Origin: Candidatus Zipacnadia bacterium
GTDB taxonomy: Bacteria > Armatimonadota > Zipacnadia > Zipacnadales > UBA5352
Direction: 5' to 3'
DNA: 40,756 nucleotides
Assembly (NCBI GenBank): GCA_029821635.1
Contig: JALGSW010000002.1
Span: forward strand, 72,673-113,428
Of the stretch, positions 17,701-24,599 are shown piece after piece (the first letter of the stretch is position 1; each line of letters starts with the position of its first letter). The notes beneath the pieces are model-generated. The model was not told the DNA's origin and did not search any database. It was given only the letters and a program-made list of their open reading frames with translations. The translations under genes were made by a program, and so were the position numbers.

Positions 17701-19686
17701 TCAGCTCATGGTGTCCTCGTCGGGATCGTCGGCCATCTCGGACTCGACGATGCGCGCGGCGCGCTCAGCGGCCTCGACGGTCTCGCCGCCGCCTCCGCTG
17801 CGCTCGTCCTTCTCGGATATAACCGCGTCGATGACACCCGCGATCTTCGGGAACGCGCTCGAGAGCGTTGCCGCAGCGGTCTCGATTGTGCCTTCGGGCA
17901 ACGTGCTGATGAGCCCGTCCGCCCAGGCGCTGACGCCGGCGGCCTTCGCGAACGCGTCCAGCGCGGTTCCCAGCATCTGCGGGTCGCCGTAGAGGTTCAT
18001 GTTCGCCTGGCTCAGAGCGCCGCCCACGGACTGGGCGAACGCCACACCGACGTCCTTGCGGGCCGCAATGTCGGCCAGGATCTTCTCCAGCTCGACCGAG
18101 ATCTGATCGTACTCGGCCTTGGCGGAGAGTTCGGAGCGCAGGACCTCGACGCGGGCGGCCTCGACGTCCTGGACGCGCGCGGCGTCCACGGCCACCTGCT
18201 CGCGGTTGACGTTGACCGGCACCATCTGCTTCGCCTGTTCGCCCTCGGCGGCAAGGCGGGAGGCGTCGCGCTGGGCCTCAGCCTTCATGCGGATGGCCTC
18301 GGCCATGCGGGACGCGGCGTCCTGCTCGCCCTGGGCGACCGTGGCGTTCTTGTACGCCTCGATGTCGGCTTCCATCTGCTGCCCGATCTTCTCCTGCTCA
18401 GCGGCCTGCTGAGCGGAGATGATCTTGACCTGCTTCTCGCGGTCGGCGGCAGCGACCTGTTCGACGGTGAAGACCTCCTGCTCGGCCTGCTCGCGCTGGG
18501 CCTCAGCGATGAGCTGCTCGGCCTCAGCGGCGGCGCGGCGCTGCTCGGCCTCTGCAACCGCGACTTCGCGCTCGCGCTTGGCGATCTCGACGGCGCGCTC
18601 GCGCTCGACGTCGGTGGTCTGGACGGCCTGGTTGCGCAGGATGTCGGCGGTCTGCTGCTCCTGCTGCTTCGCGATGAGGTCCTTCTCGGCGTTGACCTTC
18701 GCGACGTTGATCGCGAGGTCCCTGTGGACGCCCGCCTCCTTGACCTGGCGATCCTTGTCGATCTCCTTGGTCTCGACGATCTGGCGCTGATGGATCTCGT
18801 AGCTCTCGGCCTCCTGGCGCTGCTCCGAGCGGATCATCGCGACGTCCGCCGACTGCGTCGCCTCGGCCTCGGCCTGCTCCTTCTCGAGGTCCAGCACCTG
18901 CTTGCGGGTGTCAACGTTCTTCTGAGTGATCTCCCGCTCGGCATCGCGCTCGTAGAGGTTTCGCTCGACACGGGCCTGCTGGGTGATCTCAGCGATCTTG
19001 CGCAAGCCCTGGGCGTCGAAGACGTTCTGCTCGTTCAGGCGCGAGGTGTCCGTCTGGTCGAGCCGGGAGATCGTGACCGACTCCAGCGTCAGACCGTTGG
19101 ACTTGAGGTCCTCGCGCACAAGCTGGGAGACCGTGGTGGCGAAGTCGTCGCGCTCAGCGTGAAGCTGCGCGAGCTCGCGCGTGGCGGCGACCGACCGAAG
19201 CGCGGAGACCAGCTTCTCGAAGACCAATTCCCGAACCGTGTCGGCATGCACGGAGCGATCGCCGAGCGACCGAGAGGCGTTCAGGATGTCATCCTTGACG
19301 CCCTGCACCTTGATGTAGAACTCTGCGCGGATGTCGCAGCGGAGGTTATCGCGGGTGATCAGCGCATCTTCGCCACCACGCTCCACCTCGAGCTTCATCG
19401 TTTCGAGCACGACCGGGACGGTCTTGTGGACGATCGGAATCACGATCGTGCCGCCGTCGAGGACGACCTGCCGGCCGCCCATGCCGGTGCGCACGAATGC
19501 CTCGTTGGCGCTGGTCTTCTGATAGAGGCGGGAGATGATGATCAGCACTCCCGACACGATCAGGACTACCGCGCCGATTCCAACCAGGATCCCCTGGCTG
19601 ATGACCCCGATCTCGCCGAACACTCCGACCCAGGGCCCGATGACGAGCACGGCCCCGAACAACACCATGCCAATGGCAAGGAGCAT
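17701..19686 (-). CDS. Flotillin-like SPFH/band-7 protein (YqiK type)
   Basis: A 661-residue membrane-anchored scaffold. Two hydrophobic segments (about 1-18 and 28-50) precede an SPFH/band-7 domain (about 55-230: EAFVRTGMGGRQVVLDGG...RCDIRAEFYIKV). A very long Glu/Ala/Arg/Gln-rich coiled coil (about 230-480) and a C-terminal segment rich in Gly, Ala and acidic residues follow. Flotillins assemble at membrane microdomains and help in envelope stress and membrane fluidity. YqiK is paired with YqiJ in E. coli, and here a YqiJ-like protein lies directly upstream with an 82-base gap. ATG at 19686 was preferred over a longer frame because GGAGGGG lies about 6 bases upstream and the protein then starts with the membrane segment. 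Confidence 0.9.
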   Translation of the reverse strand: MLLAIGMVLFGAVLVIGPWVGVFGEIGVISQGILVGIGAVVLIVSGVLIIISRLYQKTSANEAFVRTGMGGRQVVLDGGTIVIPIVHKTVPVVLETMKLEVERGGEDALITRDNLRCDIRAEFYIKVQGVKDDILNASRSLGDRSVHADTVRELVFEKLVSALRSVAATRELAQLHAERDDFATTVSQLVREDLKSNGLTLESVTISRLDQTDTSRLNEQNVFDAQGLRKIAEITQQARVERNLYERDAEREITQKNVDTRKQVLDLEKEQAEAEATQSADVAMIRSEQRQEAESYEIHQRQIVETKEIDKDRQVKEAGVHRDLAINVAKVNAEKDLIAKQQEQQTADILRNQAVQTTDVERERAVEIAKREREVAVAEAEQRRAAAEAEQLIAEAQREQAEQEVFTVEQVAAADREKQVKIISAQQAAEQEKIGQQMEADIEAYKNATVAQGEQDAASRMAEAIRMKAEAQRDASRLAAEGEQAKQMVPVNVNREQVAVDAARVQDVEAARVEVLRSELSAKAEYDQISVELEKILADIAARKDVGVAFAQSVGGALSQANMNLYGDPQMLGTALDAFAKAAGVSAWADGLISTLPEGTIETAAATLSSAFPKIAGVIDAVISEKDERSGGGGETVEAAERAARIVESEMADDPDEDTMS

Positions 19687-19768
19687 CTGAAACCCCTCCG
19701 TACAGTGACTTGCGCTTAAGCGCTTGGAATACGACCGTTGCACGGCTCAGGGCTAATGAGGTGCGCCA

Positions 19769-20920
19769 TCAGCTCTGGGTGGAGGATGTACGTTCGCGGT
19801 TCTTGGCCGCCGAGACATCTTGAGCGACCGTCCCGCCGGTTGCGCGATCGCGCGCGGATGAGCTCGCAGGGATGTTCTCCTGCGCGCTTCCGGCGATGGC
19901 CGACAGCGGTGAAGCGGCGACATCGTAGTAATCCTCCTCTCTGTGGTAACGCACCAGAAGCACCTCGGTGCTCTTCGCAACCGCGCCGTCCATCGTCCGA
20001 CCCATCACCTGGTGCAGCGTGCCACCGATGTCCTTCACGTTGACGGGGCCACGCCGGCCGTCGGTGATGCCGTAGACGGAGACGCCGACCTGCCCAACCA
20101 ACTCCTCCTCGGTGATCGCGTAGGTCTCTTTTGTCGGCATGAGGCGGTGCAGGCCGCTCGCGACCGTCCCTGTGAGGCTGACCGACGTGAGCAGCGCCAG
20201 GGCGAGCGAGGGCCAGACGTAGACCGCCGGCGCCCATGACCACGGCAGAGCGCTCTCGAACAGGCCATTGGCGATCAGGCCGGTCGCGCCGAAGATGACC
20301 ATCAGGCATGTCATCAGGATCGACACCGGAACCTTGCCGACGCCCAGCACCGACAGAGCCCGAACCAGCATCGATGCCTCGTGATGGGCCAGCGTGCCAT
20401 CGTGGACCTCGTGCTCGGCACCCAAGTGATGGGCGCCCTGAACATCGTGCGCCACCTCAGCGTGAAGGTCGGCCTCCGCCTCCGTCTCGACGTCGATGTC
20501 GTGGTCGAGATCGGCGTCCACGTCGTGGTCGAAATCGGCGTCCACGTCGTGCTCCATCGCGACATCGACATCGTGGTCCATGTCGATGTCCACATCATGG
20601 TCCATGTCCAGATCGACATCGTGATCCAGATCAAGGTCCACGTCGTGGTCGAGGTCGAGATCGACGTCGTGGTCCATGTCCAGATCGACGTCGTGATCCA
20701 GATCAAGATCGACGTCGTGATCCAGATCAAGATCCAGGTCGTGGTCGAGGTCGAGATCGACGTCGTGGTCCATGTCCAGATCGACGTCGTGATCGAAGTC
20801 GGCGTCGGTATCGGCCTCCCCGCCCAAGTCGCCGAGGCCGGTAGCACTCAATGCGAGATAGACCGCGGCCAGACCGACCGGAGCCACGAAGATCAGGTTG
20901 TACCATGCCAGAAGCTCCAC
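19769..20920 (-). CDS. YqiJ-like OB-fold membrane protein with Asp/His tandem repeats
   Basis: A 383-residue membrane protein. TM1 is about residues 8-28. Then comes an extreme acidic loop (43-146) of thirteen 8-residue repeats of consensus DHDVDLDL/M, followed by a His-rich tail (DVQGAHHLGAEHEVHDGTLAHHEA). Two or more TM segments follow (about 190-260), then an OB-fold-like domain (EELVGQVGVSVYGITDGRRGPVNVKDIGGTLHQV) as in the YqiJ/NfeD-like partners of flotillins, and a polar tail. The partner flotillin lies downstream. The repeat loop adjoins two TM regions and its alternating Asp/His suggests divalent-metal binding; that is inference. GTG at 20920 has AAGGAGG 8 bases upstream. The C-terminal 60 residues look disordered. 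Confidence 0.75.
   Translation of the reverse strand: MELLAWYNLIFVAPVGLAAVYLALSATGLGDLGGEADTDADFDHDVDLDMDHDVDLDLDHDLDLDLDHDVDLDLDHDVDLDMDHDVDLDLDHDVDLDLDHDVDLDMDHDVDIDMDHDVDVAMEHDVDADFDHDVDADLDHDIDVETEAEADLHAEVAHDVQGAHHLGAEHEVHDGTLAHHEASMLVRALSVLGVGKVPVSILMTCLMVIFGATGLIANGLFESALPWSWAPAVYVWPSLALALLTSVSLTGTVASGLHRLMPTKETYAITEEELVGQVGVSVYGITDGRRGPVNVKDIGGTLHQVMGRTMDGAVAKSTEVLLVRYHREEDYYDVAASPLSAIAGSAQENIPASSSARDRATGGTVAQDVSAAKNRERTSSTQS
20483..20794 (-). repeat. Thirteen tandem 24-base repeats inside the YqiJ-like gene
   Basis: 312 bases made of 13 units of exactly 24 bases, each encoding 8 residues (DHDVDLDL, DHDVDLDM and variants). Units near the centre are almost identical. Those at the 3' end of the gene have diverged (DHDVDIDM, DHDVDVAM, EHDVDADF, DHDVDADL, DHDIDVET). 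The period is a multiple of three, so the other frames are also open. The pattern points to expansion by slippage or recombination while the protein frame was kept. Confidence 0.95.
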
Positions 20921-20973
20921 CGGTCAGACCTCCTTTCGTCCATGACGACGCTCTCCGCCGAACTTCGCGTGCC

Positions 20974-21537
20974 CTACTGCTCCTCGTGTGGCTCCTCCGC
21001 CAGCAACTGCTGTGCGCGAGCGATCAGTTCGGCTTCACCAGCAGTCTCGCGCGACCAGCCTTCGCCCGTGTCGAGGCGCTCCAGCACATCGAGCCGGTAG
21101 GCGTCCGCGCGCGCCTCGTCTTGCATCTGCGCGAGCTGCTCGTCGCGGCTTGCGCGGGAGGCGGCGTCCATGTCCTCGCGCAGTTCCTCCCGTCGCTCGT
21201 TCAGTTCCTCGGCGAGCCGGACGTTGCCGAGTCGTGTCATGCGCGCGGCGGTCTCGTCCTCGAGACGGCGATACTCAGCCACCAGATTGTCCGCGCGCCC
21301 CCGTTCCTCCTCCAACCGAGGGACGAGTTCCGCCAGCCGCGTCGGGTCGGGAGCGCCTCCCGCGAGGACGTCGCGCAGCTCAAGCTCAGTGCGCCGGGCC
21401 TGTGCGACGGCAAGCAGGGCGAGTGAGCGCGCCTCCGCCAACTCGCTGCGGGCGCGCTCGGCCTCGGCGTCATCCTCGTCGGATTCGACACGAAAAAAGT
21501 CAGCCACGGTCCCTCGCAGCCAACTCGGAATCCTCAT
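20974..21537 (-). CDS. Coiled-coil protein, possibly PspA/IM30-like
   Basis: A 187-residue protein starting MRIPSWLRGTVADFF, an amphipathic N-terminal helix like that of PspA/IM30 proteins. It continues as charged helices (AEAERARSELAEARSLALLAVAQARR, RLEEERGRADNLVAEYRRLEDETA, LNERREELREDMDAA). It is somewhat shorter than classical PspA (about 220). PspA-like proteins bind the inner leaflet and repair membranes, and they are often encoded next to flotillin and YqiJ/NfeD-type genes, as here. That context is the main reason for the name, since the sequence itself is low-information coiled coil. ATG at 21537 has AGGAG only 3 bases upstream, which is short; an upstream start in the same frame is possible. 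A TATATT at 21575-21580 could be a -10, without a good -35. Confidence 0.55.
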   Translation of the reverse strand: MRIPSWLRGTVADFFRVESDEDDAEAERARSELAEARSLALLAVAQARRTELELRDVLAGGAPDPTRLAELVPRLEEERGRADNLVAEYRRLEDETAARMTRLGNVRLAEELNERREELREDMDAASRASRDEQLAQMQDEARADAYRLDVLERLDTGEGWSRETAGEAELIARAQQLLAEEPHEEQ

Positions 21538-21615
21538 ATTCTCCTGTACACCCTCTTCATGCGCCTGTATGTCCAATATACCCGCAGGGCAGGGGGCCAA
21601 ACGGAAACCGGTTGA

Positions 21616-22803
21616 CTATCGCACGGGCCCCAGCTCGGCGAGCCGCTCGCCGATGTGCCGGACGCGCTCGATGGAGGCATCGGGGGGCGTCGTGTCGGCG
21701 ATGCTGTAGATCATGCCGCGGAAGTCGCCGGCGTCATCGATGACTTCGTCTATGTGCGCTTCGAACTCGGCGTCGGTGAAGCTGGAAGTCAGGACGCTCG
21801 ATGAGCAGACGCCGCCCCAGATCGCCGGGCGGCTGCCGAATGCGGCGCGATAGGCCGAGAGCGGCAGGCGCGTCATCGGCGCCGGGCAGACCGAGTCGGC
21901 CAGGTCGATGCCGCAGGTGACGTAGTGGTCGAGCAGGCCCTCGTTCTCGCCATCGGTATGGGTGGCGACGAGCTTCCCCGCAGCGTGCAGCGTGCCGGTG
22001 GCCTCGGTGAGGAACGGGGCGATCTGCTCGGCGAAGAGCGGCGGAGGTGTGAGCATCACGTCGTAGTTCGCCCCGAGCAGGACCACCTCGGCGCTGCTCT
22101 CGGCGCAGGCTCGGACCACGCTGCGGAAGAACCCGAGCATCCGCTCGGCGGTCTCGGCGATCAGGTCGGGGCGGTCGTGCAGATTGAAGTAGAACTCATC
22201 GTAGGGGACGAGCTCCTTGAGGAGATGGTGGACTGGCGAGGCGGCGACGTTGGCGAGAGCCACGGCGACGCCCTGATCACCGACGCGCCGGCGGAAGTCG
22301 TCGTAGCGACCGCCCGGGATGACCTCGAGGTCCTCGAAGATGAAGGCGATGATCTCGTAGTCGCCGGGCGATTTGACCGCGCGCTCGGAGGTGTGCAGCA
22401 GCGTGACGCCATCGCGGCGCATCCGCGGCGTGTGCAGCACCGTCGTGCTGACACTGCCGACGGGGGTGCGGTAGGTGACGTGATACGTGTCGCCATCGCG
22501 TTCGACCAGCCGCTCGGTGCGACGGAAGCGCAGGCGGTAGGGCTGGTTGGGGACGTGCATCAGCCCGAGGGACTGGTCGACGACCTCGTCGGGGTGCTCG
22601 ACGTCGAGGAAGTCAGGGATGACCTCGTGCCGACCGACGTGCAGATCGGCGAGGATCTCAGGCAGCGACCACGTGCGCCACGCCCCGGGGAGCGTCCCCC
22701 GGCTATGGTTGGCTTTGTACCACAGATCGAGGCGCGGAACCCACGGTACAAGGTCCACGGGCTCACCGCGGACGGCTGCGAGGATTCTCTCCCGGTATGT
22801 CAC
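21616..22803 (-). CDS. Uroporphyrinogen decarboxylase-superfamily protein (MtaA/CmuA-like)
   Basis: A 395-residue TIM-barrel protein of the URO-D superfamily. It starts with the usual TYRERILAAVRGEPVDLVPWVPRLDLW, and later has LGANYDVMLTPPPLFAEQIAPFLTEATGTLHAAGKLVATHTDGE and DLADSVCPAPMTRLPL. The HTDGE and C-terminal His/Cys blocks resemble the zinc-methyltransferase branch rather than true HemE, which lacks the long middle insertion. The likely role is a corrinoid- or cofactor-linked methyl transfer; the substrate is unknown. GTG at 22803 has GGAGG about 7 bases upstream. It lies upstream of the PspA-like gene with a 78-base gap, so common transcription with the flotillin operon is possible but not shown. 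Confidence 0.75.
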   Translation of the reverse strand: MTYRERILAAVRGEPVDLVPWVPRLDLWYKANHSRGTLPGAWRTWSLPEILADLHVGRHEVIPDFLDVEHPDEVVDQSLGLMHVPNQPYRLRFRRTERLVERDGDTYHVTYRTPVGSVSTTVLHTPRMRRDGVTLLHTSERAVKSPGDYEIIAFIFEDLEVIPGGRYDDFRRRVGDQGVAVALANVAASPVHHLLKELVPYDEFYFNLHDRPDLIAETAERMLGFFRSVVRACAESSAEVVLLGANYDVMLTPPPLFAEQIAPFLTEATGTLHAAGKLVATHTDGENEGLLDHYVTCGIDLADSVCPAPMTRLPLSAYRAAFGSRPAIWGGVCSSSVLTSSFTDAEFEAHIDEVIDDAGDFRGMIYSIADTTPPDASIERVRHIGERLAELGPVR

Positions 22804-22899
22804 GGCGCCCCTCCACTTCTCACGCTCTCCTGATCACCGGTTATGTTCGTCCGGGCGCCGGCCGGACCTTCGAGGGCCTTGTCACGCGCGTCACGCCCC

Positions 22900-23022
22900 T
22901 CAGAAGTTGAGCGCCATCCTCACTGCAACAAGAGCAAGTGCGACCAATGCGAGAGCCGGCAGCGCGATCGGCAGTTCGCGGCGCCAACGTGGCACTCGCG
23001 GAAACCTCTCGTACGGACTCAT
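22900..23022 (-). CDS. Possible 40-residue single-pass membrane protein
   Basis: A short frame with ATG at 23022 and TGA at 22900-22902. The product begins with a basic segment (MSPYERFPRVPRWRREL), continues with about 20 hydrophobic residues (PIALPALALVALALVAVRMA) and ends MALNF: a classic positive-inside single membrane helix. The upstream AAGGGG at about 9 bases is a weak ribosome site, and no promoter is evident. By my count 26 of 40 codons end in G or C, less than in the neighbouring genes, so coding status is uncertain. It is oriented with the URO-D gene and about 100 bases upstream of it. Confidence 0.4.
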   Translation of the reverse strand: MSPYERFPRVPRWRRELPIALPALALVALALVAVRMALNF

Positions 23023-23218
23023 CGACACCAACCCCTTGGCAGGCCGTGCAGCGAACATATCCTGTCAATTCCTTCGGTCGGAAAGCAGCTCTTCCTGAGG
23101 AGTACACTCCGACCTTATCCACGCAAGCCTTCGGTTCGCGTAGGGCCATTCCTGCCTGCGGTGACACATTCCGTGGAGCATCGGTCCGAAGCCCACCGGA
23201 TGGTCTCGTGCGGGAAGG

Positions 23219-23247
23219 TTGCACGGAAGCGGAAACGAAGATACAAT
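23219..23247 (+). promoter_or_regulatory. Sigma70-type promoter of the CoA ligase/ior operon
   Basis: TTGCAC at 23219-23224 and TACAAT at 23242-23247 are separated by exactly 17 bases, with five of six matches in the -10. Transcription would start near 23254 and give a leader of about 40 bases before the ATG at 23295. Confidence 0.7.
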
Positions 23248-23294
23248 CTCCGAACCTGAATGCAGGGCGAACCGTAGTGTAGGAAGCGCTTGAG

Positions 23295-24593
23295 ATGCCA
23301 TACTCCGACGATGCCGTGAACCTCAGCCGCGACGAGATCAGCCGAATTCAGACGACCCGATTGCGCGAGACGCTTGAGCGCGCCCGGCGGGCGCCGGCGT
23401 ACGCCGATCGGCTGGCCGGGGTCGCGCCCGAGGACATTCAGAGTCCCGCCGACGTGCGCAAGCTGCCGCTCACGAGCAAGGGACAGCTTCGTGATGGGAT
23501 GCCGTGGGACTTCCTGGGCGTGCCGCGCAGCGAGGTCGTACGGATGCACTACTCCTCCGGGACGACGGGCCTCGCGACAGCCGTCTACCACACGCGTAGC
23601 GACTTGCGTATGTGGGCCGAGTGCGCGGCGCGGGGGATGCTCGCCGCGGATGTCACTGAGGATGATGTCTTCCAGAACATGATGGGCTACGGGCTCTTCA
23701 CCGGGGGCCTCGGCTTTCACTATGCCGCGGAGCTCGTCGGCTGCATGACCATCCCGGCCAGCTCGGGCAACACTGAGCGGCAGATCCACCTGATGCAGAG
23801 CTTTGGCTCGAGTGTGCTGCACATCATCCCGAGCTACGGCCTGCGCGTGCTGCACGTCTGCGACGAGGCCGGCATCGACGCTCGCAACGACTTCAACGTG
23901 CGGATCATCTTCGTCGGCGGCGAGCCACACTCCGAGCAGCTCCGGCGCCGCATCGAGGAGGGCTTCGGGGCGCAGGTGAGCAACTGCTACGGGCTCTCGG
24001 AGATGGCCGGGCCGGGCGTGGCGATGGAGTGCCGCGAGCAGAATGGCCTGCACGTGTGCGAGGATCACTACCTGCTGGAGGTGCTCGACCCGCAGTCGCT
24101 GGAGCCGGTTGAGCCGGGGGAACTGGGGGAGGTCGTGCTGACGACGCTGCGCCGCGAGGCGATGCCGCTGATCCGCTACCGGACGCGCGACATCGCGCGG
24201 GTGCTCCCCGGAGACTGCCCGTGCGGCAGCGCGCACCTGCGCCTCTCGCGCATGGAGGGCCGAACGGACGACATGCTGGTCGTGCGCGGCGTGAACATCT
24301 ACCCGATGCAGATCGAGCGCGCGCTGCTGGACGTGGACGAGGTCGGGCGCAACTACGCGATTACGCTCGACCGCCCCGAGGACCTCGATCGCATGAGCGT
24401 TGCGGTGGAACTGACGCAGGAGGCCTTCACCGACGAGATGCGCGAGTTGACGGCGCTGCAGCGGCGGATCGAGCAGCGGCTGCAGACCGAGCTGGACATC
24501 AGCGTGCGGGTGGAGCTTCACGAGCCGGGCGAACTGCCGGTGAGCGATGGGAAGGCCGTTCGTGTCATCGACAACAGAAATCGGGAGACCTAG
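23295..24593 (+). CDS. paaK: Phenylacetate-CoA ligase-like AMP-binding enzyme (copy 1)
   Basis: A 432-residue cytosolic adenylate-forming enzyme of the PaaK family, which activates aryl acetates with ATP and CoA. Marks are the P-loop YSSGTTGLATAVYHT (about 85-100), GYGLFTGGLGFHYAAE, YGLSEMAGPGVAMEC, the hinge RTRDIARVLPGDCPCGSAHLRLSRMEGRTDDM and the C-terminal VRGVNIYPMQIE. The family length is about 430, so it is complete. AGGAAG lies about 8 bases before the ATG. It is followed after 6 bases by iorA, and a paralogue sits on the other side of iorAB. This placement suggests it makes or uses the aryl-acetyl-CoA handled by the oxidoreductase. The exact aryl acid is unknown. Confidence 0.9.
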   Translation: MPYSDDAVNLSRDEISRIQTTRLRETLERARRAPAYADRLAGVAPEDIQSPADVRKLPLTSKGQLRDGMPWDFLGVPRSEVVRMHYSSGTTGLATAVYHTRSDLRMWAECAARGMLAADVTEDDVFQNMMGYGLFTGGLGFHYAAELVGCMTIPASSGNTERQIHLMQSFGSSVLHIIPSYGLRVLHVCDEAGIDARNDFNVRIIFVGGEPHSEQLRRRIEEGFGAQVSNCYGLSEMAGPGVAMECREQNGLHVCEDHYLLEVLDPQSLEPVEPGELGEVVLTTLRREAMPLIRYRTRDIARVLPGDCPCGSAHLRLSRMEGRTDDMLVVRGVNIYPMQIERALLDVDEVGRNYAITLDRPEDLDRMSVAVELTQEAFTDEMRELTALQRRIEQRLQTELDISVRVELHEPGELPVSDGKAVRVIDNRNRET

Positions 24594-24599
24594 CCACTC

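Larger units (their letters stand above)
22804..23294. other. 491-base intergenic region between divergent operons
   Basis: It lies between the leftward URO-D-like gene and the rightward CoA-ligase operon. It contains a possible 40-residue membrane-protein gene (22900-23022, minus), a short GC inverted repeat (22849-22867) and a clear promoter for the rightward operon (23219-23247). Base composition between 23040 and 23290 is visibly more AT-rich than in the genes. I find no other supported gene there. Confidence 0.6.

Noticed and set aside
20483..20794. CRISPR-like repeated pattern
   Set aside because: Units are directly adjacent with no spacers, keep the protein frame and encode Asp/His repeats; there are no cas genes.
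20381..21100. 239-codon plus-strand frame with Val/Ile-rich repeats
   Set aside because: It is the complement of the 24-base repeat array. The period is a multiple of three, so every frame stays open.
22849..22867. Short GC inverted repeat as a terminator
   Set aside because: The stem is only 6 bp with a 7-base loop and no U-run, and it lies directly upstream of the URO-D gene's start region.
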